64,000 nucleotides of DNA, from assembly GCF_021353235.1 (NCBI RefSeq), contig NZ_JAJTWT010000005.1:62001-126000 (forward strand), read 5' to 3'. The position numbers and the translations under genes were made by a program. The notes under the pieces were generated by a model, which saw nothing but the letters and a program-made list of their open reading frames with translations, was not told the origin of the DNA and searched no databases. Origin of the DNA: Pelomonas caseinilytica. GTDB lineage: Bacteria; Pseudomonadota; Gammaproteobacteria; Burkholderiales; Burkholderiaceae_C. Below are positions 46,633 through 54,896 of this stretch, in pieces (positions within the stretch are counted from its first letter, which is position 1; every line of letters starts with the position of its first letter).

Positions 46633-49257
46633 ATGCTCTCCATGTCCAACGTGGCCAACAGCGCCCATGCCGGCCAGTACTACGAACAGGCCGACGACTA
46701 TTACTCCCGCGACCGCAGCCCCAGCCAGTGGAGCGGCCAGGCTGCCGCCGAGCTGGGGCTTGCCGGCGAGGTCAAGGGCGAAGACTTCCGCGCCATGCTC
46801 GACGGCCGCCTGCCCAACGGCGTGCAACTGCACCATGCCGGCGAAGGCAGCGGCCGCCGGGGCGGCACCGACATGACCTTCAGCGCCCCCAAGAGCGTGT
46901 CGCTGCAGGCCTTGATCGACGGCGACACCCGGCTGCTGCAGGCGCACGAAACCGCTGTGGGCCGTGCGCTCGAACAGGCCGAGGCGCTGGCGGCTTGCCG
47001 CGTGACGGTCGACGGGGTGACCAGCCGGCAGACCACCGGTGTGCTCGCCGTGGCCCAGTTCCGCCACGACTTGAGCCGCGCGGCCGATCCGCAACTGCAC
47101 ACCCACGCCGTGGTCTTGAACGTCACCCAGCGCGCCGATGGCCAGTGGCGCGCGCTCGACAACGAGCCGCTGTACCGCAACAAGATGTGGCTCGGCGCCT
47201 ACTACCGCAGCGAGCTGGCCAAGGAGGTGCAAGCCCTGGGCTACGAGCTGCGCGTGACCCATGCCGATGGCCGCTTCGAGCTGGCCCACGTTGGCACCGA
47301 GCAGGTCAAGGCCTTCAGCAACCGCTCGCAGATGATCGAGCAGGCCTTGCAGAGCCAGGGCCTGAGCCGCGAAGACGCCAGCGCTCGCCAACTGCAGGTG
47401 GCGGCGCTGCAGACCCGCCAGGGCAAGGAAGGCCACGACCGTGGCGCGCTGCTGGCCGAATGGCGCGAGCGCGCGGCGGCGGCCGGCCTGCACCTGGACC
47501 GCTCCACGGCCCCGGTGGCGCGGGACGAAATGGCCCTGGCCCAGACTCGTGCGCAGACGGCCGACCAGGCCGTGGGCTATGCCGCCGCGCACCTGATGGA
47601 GCGCGAGGCCGTGGTGCAGCGCGTGGACATCGAGCGCGCGGCGCTGGAGCGCGGCACCGGCCAGACCGACCTGGCGGCGATCCGTACGGCCATCGGGCAG
47701 GCGGTGCAGCGTGGCGAGTTCATCCGGGATGGTGAGCGCTACACGACCCCGCAGGCCCAGCAGCGCGAGCGCGAGATCCTGGGCATGGAGGCCGCCGGCC
47801 GGGGCCAGGTGGCGCCGCTGATGAGCCGGGAGGCCGTGCAGCAGGCGCTGGCCCAGGGCGAGTTCCACAAGCTCAACGAGGACCAGCGCGGCGTGGTCGC
47901 GCATGTGCTGACCGGGCAGGACCGCGTGAGCGGCGTGCAGGGCGGCGCTGGCACCGGCAAGACCACGGCGCTGCGGGCGGTGCGCGAACTGGCCGAGGAC
48001 CGTGGCCTGCAGCTCGTCGGCGTCGCACCATCCGCCAGTGCCGCCCGCGAGCTGGGCCGCAGCGGCATGGACAGCCAGACCCTGGCAGCGCTGGCCACAC
48101 GCCAATACCCCGGCCTCAATGACAAAACCCTCATCGTGCTCGACGAAGCCGGCATGGTCAGCGCCCGCGACATGCATGCCTTGCTCAAGGCGGCGGACCA
48201 GGCCGGCGCACGCGTGCTGCTGGTCGGCGACACCCAACAGCTCAAGGCCGTGCAGGCGGGCCGGCCCTTCGCGCAGTTGCAGCAGGCGGGCATGGCCTGC
48301 GCGCAGTTGCAGGAGATCCAGCGCCAGCAGGAGCCCGAGCTCAAGCGCGCCGTCGAGCTGGCGGCGACCGGCGATGCGGCCGGCTCGCTGGCTCGGCTGC
48401 GCGCCAGCGTGGTCGAGATCGTGGACCACCGCGAACGGCACCAGAGCATCGCGCAGGACTATGCCGCGCTGACCCGAGACGAGCGTGCCGCCACGCTGAT
48501 CGTGGCCGGGACCAACCAGAACCGCGAGGCCATCAACCGCGAGGTGCGCGAGGCGCTGGGCCGGACCGGCCAGGGCCAGGTGCTGGCCACCCTCAGCGGC
48601 AAGAACCTCACCGAGGCGCAGGCGCTGCGCACGGTGAGTTACGAGGCAGGCGACGTGGTGCGGGCGGATCGCGACTACAAGGCCCTGGGTCTGCAGCGCG
48701 GCGAGCTGGCCACCGTGGTGGACGGCCGCGCCGGGGTGGTGACGCTGGAGCGCGCGGACGGCGAGCGCGTGGAATGGCGGCCGGTGAACCAGCCCCACAT
48801 GAGCGGCTTCACGCGGCACGAGCGCGAGCTGGCCGAGGGCGACCTGGTGCGCTTCACCCGCAACGACTACGCCCAGGGCTTCGTCAACGGCGAGCGCGCC
48901 ACGGTGCTGGCCGTCGAGCCGGGCCGCCTCCTCCTGGAAAAGCTCGACGGCTCGCGCCTGGTGCTCGACCCGGACAAGCCGCTGTACCTGGAGCACGGCT
49001 ACTGCCAGACCGTGCATGCGGCCCAGGGCCAGACCTGCGAGCGCGTGCTGATCGAGTCGCCGGCAGGCAGCGGGGTGGGCAACGAGTCCAGCCACTATGT
49101 GGCGATCAGCCGTGCCACGCACGAGGTGAGGATCTACACCGACGACGCGCAGCGCCTGCCCGAGACGCTCAGCCGGGAGGATGGCAAGACGGCCGCGCTT
49201 GATCTGCAGCCGGAGAAGGACAAGCAGGCCTCGCGAGAGATGGCGCTCGGTGCGTAG
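46633..49257 (+). CDS. MobF-family relaxase-helicase (TrwC/TraI-like)
   Basis: 874 aa. The N-terminal TrwC relaxase domain has Tyr residues at 16-17 and 23-24 for DNA cleavage (GQYYEQADDYYSRD), the GGTDMTFSAPKSVSL segment, and metal-binding His in DPQLHTHAVVLN near 155. A helicase follows with Walker A GVQGGAGTGKTTALRA near 436, VLDEAGMVSA, LVGDTQQLKAV, and near 795 HAAQGQTCERVLIE. It is shorter than TraI of F and close to TrwC. It should nick oriT, stay bound and unwind the strand. It is last in the transfer operon, followed by a hairpin (49287-49306). Confidence 0.9.
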   Translation: MLSMSNVANSAHAGQYYEQADDYYSRDRSPSQWSGQAAAELGLAGEVKGEDFRAMLDGRLPNGVQLHHAGEGSGRRGGTDMTFSAPKSVSLQALIDGDTRLLQAHETAVGRALEQAEALAACRVTVDGVTSRQTTGVLAVAQFRHDLSRAADPQLHTHAVVLNVTQRADGQWRALDNEPLYRNKMWLGAYYRSELAKEVQALGYELRVTHADGRFELAHVGTEQVKAFSNRSQMIEQALQSQGLSREDASARQLQVAALQTRQGKEGHDRGALLAEWRERAAAAGLHLDRSTAPVARDEMALAQTRAQTADQAVGYAAAHLMEREAVVQRVDIERAALERGTGQTDLAAIRTAIGQAVQRGEFIRDGERYTTPQAQQREREILGMEAAGRGQVAPLMSREAVQQALAQGEFHKLNEDQRGVVAHVLTGQDRVSGVQGGAGTGKTTALRAVRELAEDRGLQLVGVAPSASAARELGRSGMDSQTLAALATRQYPGLNDKTLIVLDEAGMVSARDMHALLKAADQAGARVLLVGDTQQLKAVQAGRPFAQLQQAGMACAQLQEIQRQQEPELKRAVELAATGDAAGSLARLRASVVEIVDHRERHQSIAQDYAALTRDERAATLIVAGTNQNREAINREVREALGRTGQGQVLATLSGKNLTEAQALRTVSYEAGDVVRADRDYKALGLQRGELATVVDGRAGVVTLERADGERVEWRPVNQPHMSGFTRHERELAEGDLVRFTRNDYAQGFVNGERATVLAVEPGRLLLEKLDGSRLVLDPDKPLYLEHGYCQTVHAAQGQTCERVLIESPAGSGVGNESSHYVAISRATHEVRIYTDDAQRLPETLSREDGKTAALDLQPEKDKQASREMALGA

Positions 49258-49286
49258 AGCTTCTTAAAAAGACAAAGCGCTGTCCC

Positions 49287-49306
49287 AGCCCCGCTCATGC
49301 GGGGCT
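49287..49306 (+). terminator. Hairpin between the relaxase and brnA genes
   Basis: AGCCCCGC pairs perfectly with GCGGGGCT around a TCAT loop, followed by TCTT. It lies 30 nt after the relaxase stop and before the convergent brnA stop, so it may act in both directions. Confidence 0.5.
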
Positions 49307-49339
49307 TCTTCAGCCGCTAAAGAAGGTGCGGCGGCAGGC

Positions 49340-49573
49340 CTACTTCGCGACGGCCTGGATGAGTTCGATGTCCTTGCGCAGCAGGCTGTTGACCAGCGCT
49401 GCGACCTCCACGCCCTTGGCGCGGGCGCGCTCGGCGAGGAAGGACTGCACCTCGTCATCGAGGTAGACCGGCATGCGCAGCGCGGCGCCTGCGCGGTGGA
49501 ACTTGCCGCGCACGCCCTTGGAGAAGTCGATCTCTGCGGGCATGCCGTCGTCGGGGGTGGTGCTTGCGGTCAT
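49340..49573 (-). CDS. BrnA-like antitoxin
   Basis: 77 aa. The C-terminal ~45 residues form a DNA-binding ribbon-helix-helix-like element (MPVYLDDEVQSFLAERARAKGVEVAALVNSLLRKDIELI). It follows the BrnT toxin gene by 21 bp on the same strand, the toxin-first order usual for brnTA, and would neutralise BrnT and repress the operon. Confidence 0.7.
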   Translation of the reverse strand: MTASTTPDDGMPAEIDFSKGVRGKFHRAGAALRMPVYLDDEVQSFLAERARAKGVEVAALVNSLLRKDIELIQAVAK

Positions 49574-49594
49574 GTGGGCTGCCTCAAGAGGGGT

Positions 49595-49903
49595 TCAGCG
49601 AGGTTCATCCTCATAGCTGCGACGTTCGCGCGGCGTGGCCTCGCGGGCGGAGATGAGGCGCACGCGGGCCTCGGTGGCGCTGAGCGACTCGTAGGTGTGC
49701 ACGACCACCAGCAGCGTGCCGTTGCTGGCGCGGCCGATGGTGAACCAGCGCTCCTCGAACTCGCTGTGCGCTTCATCGTAGACCGTCAGGGCCAGCGCGT
49801 CCTGCAGCACGGTGGCCGCCGTCTCGAAGGCCACGCCATGCTTGGTCAGGTTGGTGCGAGCCTTGTTCGGGTCCCACTCGAAATGCAGCACCGGCGAGGT
49901 CAT
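49595..49903 (-). CDS. BrnT-family ribonuclease toxin
   Basis: 102 aa. It has the BrnT signature FEWDPNKARTNLTKHGVAFETAATVLQD, then EERWFTIGRASNGTLLVVVHTY and RLISAREATPRERRSYE. BrnT is a RelE-fold ribonuclease that blocks translation. The ATG at 49903 overlaps the stop of the XRE gene by 4 bp. As part of the mobile region it probably stabilises the element. Confidence 0.87.
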   Translation of the reverse strand: MTSPVLHFEWDPNKARTNLTKHGVAFETAATVLQDALALTVYDEAHSEFEERWFTIGRASNGTLLVVVHTYESLSATEARVRLISAREATPRERRSYEDEPR

Positions 49904-50307
49904 GAGCGCGCTTGCTGGGCCAGCACCGTCTCCAGCATCTGCGTGACGAAGCGCTGCTGCGTGCGCGGCAGCTTGGCGATGGCCTCGATGTGCTCCTGCC
50001 ACTGCGGCACGGGGCCACGGCGGCTGCGGGCCGGCTTGGCGGGCTCTTCGCCAAACAGCTCCTCCAGCGACACGCCCAGCGTCCTGGCCAGTTGCGGCAT
50101 TGACGACACCGGCACGCGGCGCGCGCCGGCCTCGTAGGCCTGAACGGTCTGCTGTGCCAGGCCGAGCACTTCGGCGAGCTGGACCTGCGTCAGGCCGGCG
50201 GCCTTGCGCAGCTGGGCGATGCGCCCGCCCAGTTCGACAAAGAAAAGGCGTTCCTCGGTGCTGATGGCCACGACAGATGGGGGTGGATGCGTTGGGATGG
50301 TCATCAC
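49900..50307 (-). CDS. XRE-family regulator of the brnTA unit
   Basis: 135 aa. A helix-turn-helix lies at about residues 28-82 (LGGRIAQLRKAAGLTQVQLAEVLGLAQQTVQAYEAG), and a C-terminal tail contains AKLPRTQQRFVTQMLETVLAQ. It heads the three-gene operon XRE-brnT-brnA with 4 bp overlap to brnT, an extra regulator that ordinary brnTA pairs lack. It is divergent from the primase fragment; both promoters must lie in 50308-50438, which is AT-richer. Confidence 0.82.
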   Translation of the reverse strand: MMTIPTHPPPSVVAISTEERLFFVELGGRIAQLRKAAGLTQVQLAEVLGLAQQTVQAYEAGARRVPVSSMPQLARTLGVSLEELFGEEPAKPARSRRGPVPQWQEHIEAIAKLPRTQQRFVTQMLETVLAQQARS

Positions 50308-50438
50308 GATACCGAGCGGGTGGGAGGGGCTGGCACGACATTACCACGTAACGTGGTACATTGATGCGAAGTTATTTATTTGCTCGGTCGATTGCAGAAA
50401 AGACCCTGCGCCGTACTCGGAAAAGGAGCCCGCCCGCC

Positions 50439-50654
50439 ATGCCCCGCATCCCGAACGACGAGCTGGAGCGGCTGAAGAACGAGGTCAGCGTGCAGCGCCT
50501 GGTGGAGGACGCCGGCATCGAGCTGAAGAAGGCGGGCAAGGACTTGCTGGGCCGCTGCCCCTTCCATGCCGACGAAACGGCCAGCCTGGTCGTGACGGCG
50601 CCGAAGAACCTGTGGCACTGCTTCGGCTGTGGCATCGGCGGTGGCCCCCCGTAG
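50439..50654 (+). pseudogene. Truncated DnaG-type primase (CHC2 zinc finger only)
   Basis: 71 residues starting MPRIPNDELERLKNEVSVQRLVEDAG, with a strong AAAAGGAG ribosome site. The CHC2 zinc finger is intact (CPFHADETASLVV...LWHCFGCGIGG), but the frame stops right after it; the TOPRIM catalytic domain is missing. The break falls where IS66-related sequence begins, so the insertion probably cut the gene. Primases of this kind are common at the start of plasmid and integrative-element modules. Confidence 0.75.
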
Positions 50655-50770
50655 GATCAAGGAGGTGGGGCCTGCCTAGTGGCCCCGGAGACCAGCCGGG
50701 ACTAGCGCTTCGGGTGGCTCGAAGAATCCAAGCGGATCAGTGCCGATTTCCACGTCACGCAGGTGGACGC

Positions 50771-50895
50771 ATGACAAGCGACAGGAAGACACGGCGGCGA
50801 TACAGCGAGGCAAAGAAGGCGCAGGTGCTGGCCGAATGTGCGAGCCCGGCGCGTCGGTGGCCAAGGTAGCGATGACCCACGGCATGGGACGCAAG
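50771..50895 (+). pseudogene. IS66-family TnpA fragment with frameshift
   Basis: It begins MTSDRKTRRRYSEAKKAQVLAEC, typical of IS66 TnpA. It then continues only in another frame (EPGASVAKVAMTHGMG), so one base has been lost near 50850. It is cut off exactly where the right 45 bp sppA-derived repeat starts. The 116 bp before it (50655-50770) are probably the rest of the IS66 left end. Confidence 0.7.
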
Positions 50896-50940
50896 GCGAG
50901 GTCGTCAAGGCCGAGGACATCGTCGATTACACGCCCAAGG
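50896..50940. repeat. Right copy of 45 bp direct repeat (sppA-derived)
   Basis: Matches 41812-41856 inside sppA in 43 of 45 positions. Flanked on the left by the IS66 fragment and on the right by unrelated sequence; the remaining 3' end of sppA is not present here. Confidence 0.85.
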
Positions 50941-50992
50941 TGATGCCCTCTTCGGATGTGCGTCCATCCGATTGCGTACCCTTCACATGAGA

Positions 50993-51022
50993 AAGGCCGC
51001 AGCCCTTTCGGACTGCGGCCTT
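50993..51022 (-). terminator. Intrinsic terminator of the acid-shock-like gene
   Basis: Perfect 10 bp stem AAGGCCGCAG/CTGCGGCCTT with a 10-nt loop, 20 nt after the stop of the minus-strand gene at 51042-51356; on that strand it is followed by TCTC. Confidence 0.6.
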
Positions 51023-51041
51023 GCGCGGAGCGCTGTCGCGC

Positions 51042-51356
51042 TTACTGCGTCTTGGTCTCGGTCTTGGCGGCCTCGCCGGCCTCGGTCTTGGCGTGCTTCT
51101 TGGCGTGGTGCTTCTTGCCATGCTTGGTGGCGCTGGCGGCTTCGGCCGGCGTGGCGGCGGAGGCGGGCATCGCGGCCGGAGCAGCCTTGGTGGCGGGCGT
51201 CGCGGCGGTGGCCGGAGTGGCCGGCGTGGCAGCCTGGGCGACGGTGGTCGCGGGGGCGGCAGTCTTCGCGGTGGCCGGGGCCGGGTTCTGTGCCAGGGCC
51301 ACGCCCGAGACGAGCGTGATGAGGGCGGTTGCGATGGTGGTCTTCAGCGTGTTCAT
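51042..51356 (-). CDS. Acid-shock-like, Ala/Thr/Lys-rich exported protein
   Basis: 104 aa. A signal peptide (LKTTIATALITLVSGVALAQ) precedes a low-complexity mature part of Ala-Thr-Pro repeats. The tail alternates His and Lys (KHGKKHHAKKHAK) and ends in an acidic/Lys stretch. This composition resembles the Asr acid-shock protein group, but low complexity makes homology uncertain. The internal ATG at 51356 is used because it starts the signal peptide. It has its own terminator. Confidence 0.65.
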   Translation of the reverse strand: MNTLKTTIATALITLVSGVALAQNPAPATAKTAAPATTVAQAATPATPATAATPATKAAPAAMPASAATPAEAASATKHGKKHHAKKHAKTEAGEAAKTETKTQ

Positions 51357-51490
51357 CTTGAGGGCTCCAGGGTGGTTTGGGTTTCGGGTTGGGGCTTCGC
51401 GAAAGCTTGTGTCCACAACGACCCCTGCAGCGCCGCGGTTGACGACGCCCCGTTCGGTTGCAAAGGTTTACACCGGCAGAATCGGAGCGC

Positions 51491-53104
51491 ATGAGCACCG
51501 CCTTCCGCTTCGACTGGCGTGCCGGCTACCCCAGCCGGCGCACTCCCCTGTTCGCACGCAACATCGTGTCGACCTCGCATCCGCTGGCGGCCCAGGCCGG
51601 CCTGAGGATGCTGCAGGCCGGTGGCAATGCCGTCGACGCCGCCATCGCGACGGCGGCCTGCATGACGCTGGTGGAGCCCTGCAGCAACGGTCTGGGGTCC
51701 GACGCCTTCTGCATCCTCTGGGACGGCCATCAGCTGCACGGCCTCAATGCCTCGGGGCCGGCTCCCGCGGCGTGGACGCCGGACTTCTTCGGGGGTCAGG
51801 TCATGCCGCGGCGCGGCTGGGGCGCAGTGACCGTGCCCGGGGCCGTCGGCGCATGGGCGGCGCTCAGCGAGCGCTTCGGGTGCCTGCCGTTCGCCGAGCT
51901 GATGCAGCCGGCCATCGAGATCGCCGAGCGTGGCTATGCGGTGCCGCCCATCGTGCAAGGAAAATGGGCGATGGCTGCCGGCCTGGACGAGATCACCTCG
52001 CAGCCCGGCTTCGCCCAGGCCTTCCTGCCCCGCGGCCGCGCGCCCGAGGTCGGCGAACTGTTCCGCTTCCCGGACGCGGCGCGCAGCCTCAGCCTCATCG
52101 CCGAGTCCCGTGGCGAGGCCTTCTACCGCGGCGAGATCGCGGCGGCCCTGGCCCGCTTCGCGCGCGACACCGGTGGCACCCTCACCGAGGCCGACCTCGC
52201 GGCGTACCGGCCCGAATGGGTCACGCCGCTGGCCAAGGACTTCTCCGGCCACACGCTGCACGAGATCCCGCCCAATGGCCAGGGCATCGCGGCGCAGATG
52301 GCACTCGGACTGCTGGAGCACTGCGGCCTGGCGGCCCATGAGGTGGACAGCCCCGAGGCCCAGCACCTCATGATCGAGGCGATGAAGCTGGCCTTCGCCG
52401 ACGTCTACCGCTTCGTCGCCGAGCCCGGCGCGATGGCGGTCAGTCCTGCCCAGCTGCTCGACCCCGCCTACCTCGCCGACCGGGCGCGCCTCATCGATCC
52501 GCAGCGCGCCCAGGTCTTCGGCGCCGGCAATCCGGTCAAGGGCGGCACCATCTATCTGACCGCGGCCGATGAGAGCGGCATGATGGTCAGCTTCATCCAG
52601 AGCAACTACATGGGCTTCGGCTCGGGCCTGGTGCTGCCGGACTACGGCGTCAGCCTGCAAAACCGCGGCCACTGCTTCACGCTCGAGGCCGGCCATCCCA
52701 ACCGGGTCGCGCCCGGCAAGCGCCCGTTTCACACCATCATCCCGGCCTTCCTGACCCGGGACGGTGCCCCGGTGATGAGCTTCGGCGTGATGGGCGGCAA
52801 CATGCAGCCGCAGGGCCACATGCAGACCCTGGTGCGCATGCTCTGCTATGGCCAGAACCCGCAGGCCGCGTGTGACGCGCCGCGCTGGCGCTTCAACGAG
52901 GGGCTGTCGATCAACATCGAGCCCCACATGCCGGCCGCCACCATCGAGGCCCTGCGCGCTCGTGGCCACCAGGTCGGCGACATCCACGACAGCTACCAGG
53001 ACTTCGGCGCCGGCCAGTTCATCTGGCGCCTGGGCGAGCCGGGCGTGGACGGCTATGTCGCCGCCAGCGACCCGCGGCGCGACGGCGCGGCGGTGGGTTT
53101 CTGA
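51491..53104 (+). CDS. ggt: Gamma-glutamyltransferase family protein (YwrD-like)
   Basis: 537 aa. Family motifs include HPLAAQAGLRMLQAGGNAVDAAIATA, EPCSNGLGSDAFCILWDG and GGTIYLTAADESGMMVSFIQSNY, where the candidate nucleophile Thr of the small subunit lies. Near the C-terminal end is FGVMGGNMQPQGHMQTLVRML. There is no signal peptide, unlike periplasmic Ggt, which fits the cytoplasmic YwrD-like group acting on glutathione-like or glutamyl substrates. It should self-cleave into two subunits. It begins 33 nt into the open frame, at the ATG of MSTAFRFDWRAG. Confidence 0.85.
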   Translation: MSTAFRFDWRAGYPSRRTPLFARNIVSTSHPLAAQAGLRMLQAGGNAVDAAIATAACMTLVEPCSNGLGSDAFCILWDGHQLHGLNASGPAPAAWTPDFFGGQVMPRRGWGAVTVPGAVGAWAALSERFGCLPFAELMQPAIEIAERGYAVPPIVQGKWAMAAGLDEITSQPGFAQAFLPRGRAPEVGELFRFPDAARSLSLIAESRGEAFYRGEIAAALARFARDTGGTLTEADLAAYRPEWVTPLAKDFSGHTLHEIPPNGQGIAAQMALGLLEHCGLAAHEVDSPEAQHLMIEAMKLAFADVYRFVAEPGAMAVSPAQLLDPAYLADRARLIDPQRAQVFGAGNPVKGGTIYLTAADESGMMVSFIQSNYMGFGSGLVLPDYGVSLQNRGHCFTLEAGHPNRVAPGKRPFHTIIPAFLTRDGAPVMSFGVMGGNMQPQGHMQTLVRMLCYGQNPQAACDAPRWRFNEGLSINIEPHMPAATIEALRARGHQVGDIHDSYQDFGAGQFIWRLGEPGVDGYVAASDPRRDGAAVGF

Positions 53105-53106
53105 AC

Positions 53107-53481
53107 ATGCAGGCGCTGAGGCTGCATCCTGGCGACGACCTGCGCCTGGCGCTGGAAGGGCAGGGTGGCTGCGGCTTCGTCGTCGTCGGCATGGGCAGCC
53201 TGTCGAGTGCCCGGCTGCGCTACGCCGGTCAAGCCGAGCCAGCCGTCGTCGAAGGACCGCTCGAAATCCTCACGCTCAGCGGCAGCCTCGCGCCGGATGG
53301 CGCCCACCTGCACGCCAGCCTGGCCGACGCCACGGGCCGGGTGTTCGGCGGCCACGTCTGCGTTGGCTGCCTCGTGCGCACCACGGCCGAACTGCTCATC
53401 GCATCGCTGCCCGCCGGATCGCTGGCGCGCGAGCTCGACCCCGCCACGGGCTACGCCGAGCTCGTCGTGCGCCGCCCATGA
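53107..53481 (+). CDS. PPC/DUF296-domain protein
   Basis: 124 aa covering a single PPC (DUF296) domain: ALRLHPGDDLRLALE, GFVVVGMGSLSSARLRYAG, LEILTLSGSLAPDGAHLHASLAD and GRVFGGHVCVGCLVRTTAELLI. The family forms trimers and binds DNA in plants when fused to AT-hooks; bacterial stand-alone members are of unknown role. It starts 2 bp after the gamma-glutamyltransferase stop, so the two are co-expressed. Confidence 0.8.
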   Translation: MQALRLHPGDDLRLALEGQGGCGFVVVGMGSLSSARLRYAGQAEPAVVEGPLEILTLSGSLAPDGAHLHASLADATGRVFGGHVCVGCLVRTTAELLIASLPAGSLARELDPATGYAELVVRRP

Positions 53482-53624
53482 CCGTCGGCACGCGACGCCA
53501 CGGCGCCGCACTGCTAGCATGCGTCGCATGACCAAGCTGCTCGACCTCGACTGACGCCCCTGCGCGTCACCCCACACCGGCGGGAGCCTCCCGCCTGTCG
53601 AGTCCTGTCGGAGCCTTGAGCGTC

Positions 53625-54896
53625 ATGTCCTCCAAGTTCTTCACCCTCGCGCCCGGCGACCTGCTGCGCGATGCGGTCTACCGGCGGCTGTGGTCGTCCA
53701 TCCTGATCTCGTCTCTGGGCGGCCAGATCACCATGCTCGCCCTGCCGCTGACTGCGGCCGTGCTGCTGCAGGCCAGCCCGACGCAAATGGGCTGGCTGCA
53801 GGCCATGGAAATCCTGCCCTTCGTGCTCTTCTCGCTGCCTGCCGGCGTGCTGCTGGACCGCGTGCGCAAGCTGCCCGTCTACGTCGCTGGCGAGAGCCTG
53901 CTGGCCGTGGCGGTGGCCAGCGTGCCGCTGGCGGCCTGGCTGGGGGCGCTGGGCATGGGCTGGCTCTACGTCGTCGGCTTCGTGCTCGGCTGCGTCTACA
54001 CGGTGGCTGGCAGTGCCGCGCAGATCGTGCTGACCCAGGTCGTGCCTCGCGAACGCCTCGTCGAGGCGCATGCCAAGAACGCGCTGGCCTCCTCCGGTGC
54101 GGAGGTGGCCGGCCCCGGCCTGGCGGGCGCGCTGATCAAGCTCGTCGGCGCGCCGCTGGCCCTGGCCGCGGATGCCCTGCTATTGCTGGCCTCGGCCGCC
54201 ATCCTGCGTGGCATCCGCGTCAATGAGACCCTGGCCGAGCGCCGAGGGCAGGACTTCTGGACCGAACTCAAGGCAGGCCTGCATTTCGTGCGCGAGCGCC
54301 GGCTGCTCGTGAGCCTGGCCACGGCCTGCGGCAGCTGGCAGCTCTTCCACAACGCCGCCCTGGTTGTGCAGATCCTGTTCGCCACGCGCGAGCTGCGCCT
54401 GAGCCCGCAGACTGTCGGCCTGTCCTACGTGGCCCTGGGCGCCGGCACCGTGCTGGCCAGCGTCTTCGGCCACCGCATCAGCCGCCGCATCGGCCCGGGG
54501 CCCTGCCTGGTGCTCGGCTACGCCGCCTGCGGCCTCGGTTGGCTGCAGCTCGCGCTCGCGCCCGCCGGACGACTCGGCGTCATCAGCTTCGGGTTGATGC
54601 TGTTCGCCTTCGGCGTCGGGGCCGTGCTCATCTTCATCAACTTCCTGTCGCTGCGCCAGGCCGTCACGCCGGCCCCCATGCTGGGCCGCATGACCAGCAC
54701 CATGCGCTGGCTCATCCTGCTGCCGGCGGGGCCCGGGGCCCTGATCGGCGGTTGGCTGGGCGAACACGTCGGCCTGCGTTCGGCACTCGGTTTCTCGGGC
54801 GTCGGTGCCTGCCTGCTGGCCTTCCTCGCCTGGCGGCACGAGGCCATCCGCGGCGTGCGCGAACTGCCCAAGCCTGTGGAGGTCGTGACGGCATGA
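53625..54896 (+). CDS. MFS transporter, putative drug/metabolite exporter
   Basis: 423 aa, about 12 membrane helices (LWSSILISSLGGQITMLALPLTAAVLL first). The loop GVLLDRVRKLPVYVAGE is the A-like motif between helices 2 and 3. It resembles the enterobactin-exporter-like (EntS) branch of MFS. The start at ATG 53625 is preferred over a TTG three codons earlier. It overlaps the acetyltransferase gene by 4 bp. The substrate is not known. Confidence 0.82.
   Translation: MSSKFFTLAPGDLLRDAVYRRLWSSILISSLGGQITMLALPLTAAVLLQASPTQMGWLQAMEILPFVLFSLPAGVLLDRVRKLPVYVAGESLLAVAVASVPLAAWLGALGMGWLYVVGFVLGCVYTVAGSAAQIVLTQVVPRERLVEAHAKNALASSGAEVAGPGLAGALIKLVGAPLALAADALLLLASAAILRGIRVNETLAERRGQDFWTELKAGLHFVRERRLLVSLATACGSWQLFHNAALVVQILFATRELRLSPQTVGLSYVALGAGTVLASVFGHRISRRIGPGPCLVLGYAACGLGWLQLALAPAGRLGVISFGLMLFAFGVGAVLIFINFLSLRQAVTPAPMLGRMTSTMRWLILLPAGPGALIGGWLGEHVGLRSALGFSGVGACLLAFLAWRHEAIRGVRELPKPVEVVTA

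Noticed and set aside
44959-49122. 1387-codon minus-strand frame opposite the transfer genes
   Set aside because: Shadow of the coupling protein and relaxase genes, which have clear catalytic motifs on the plus strand.
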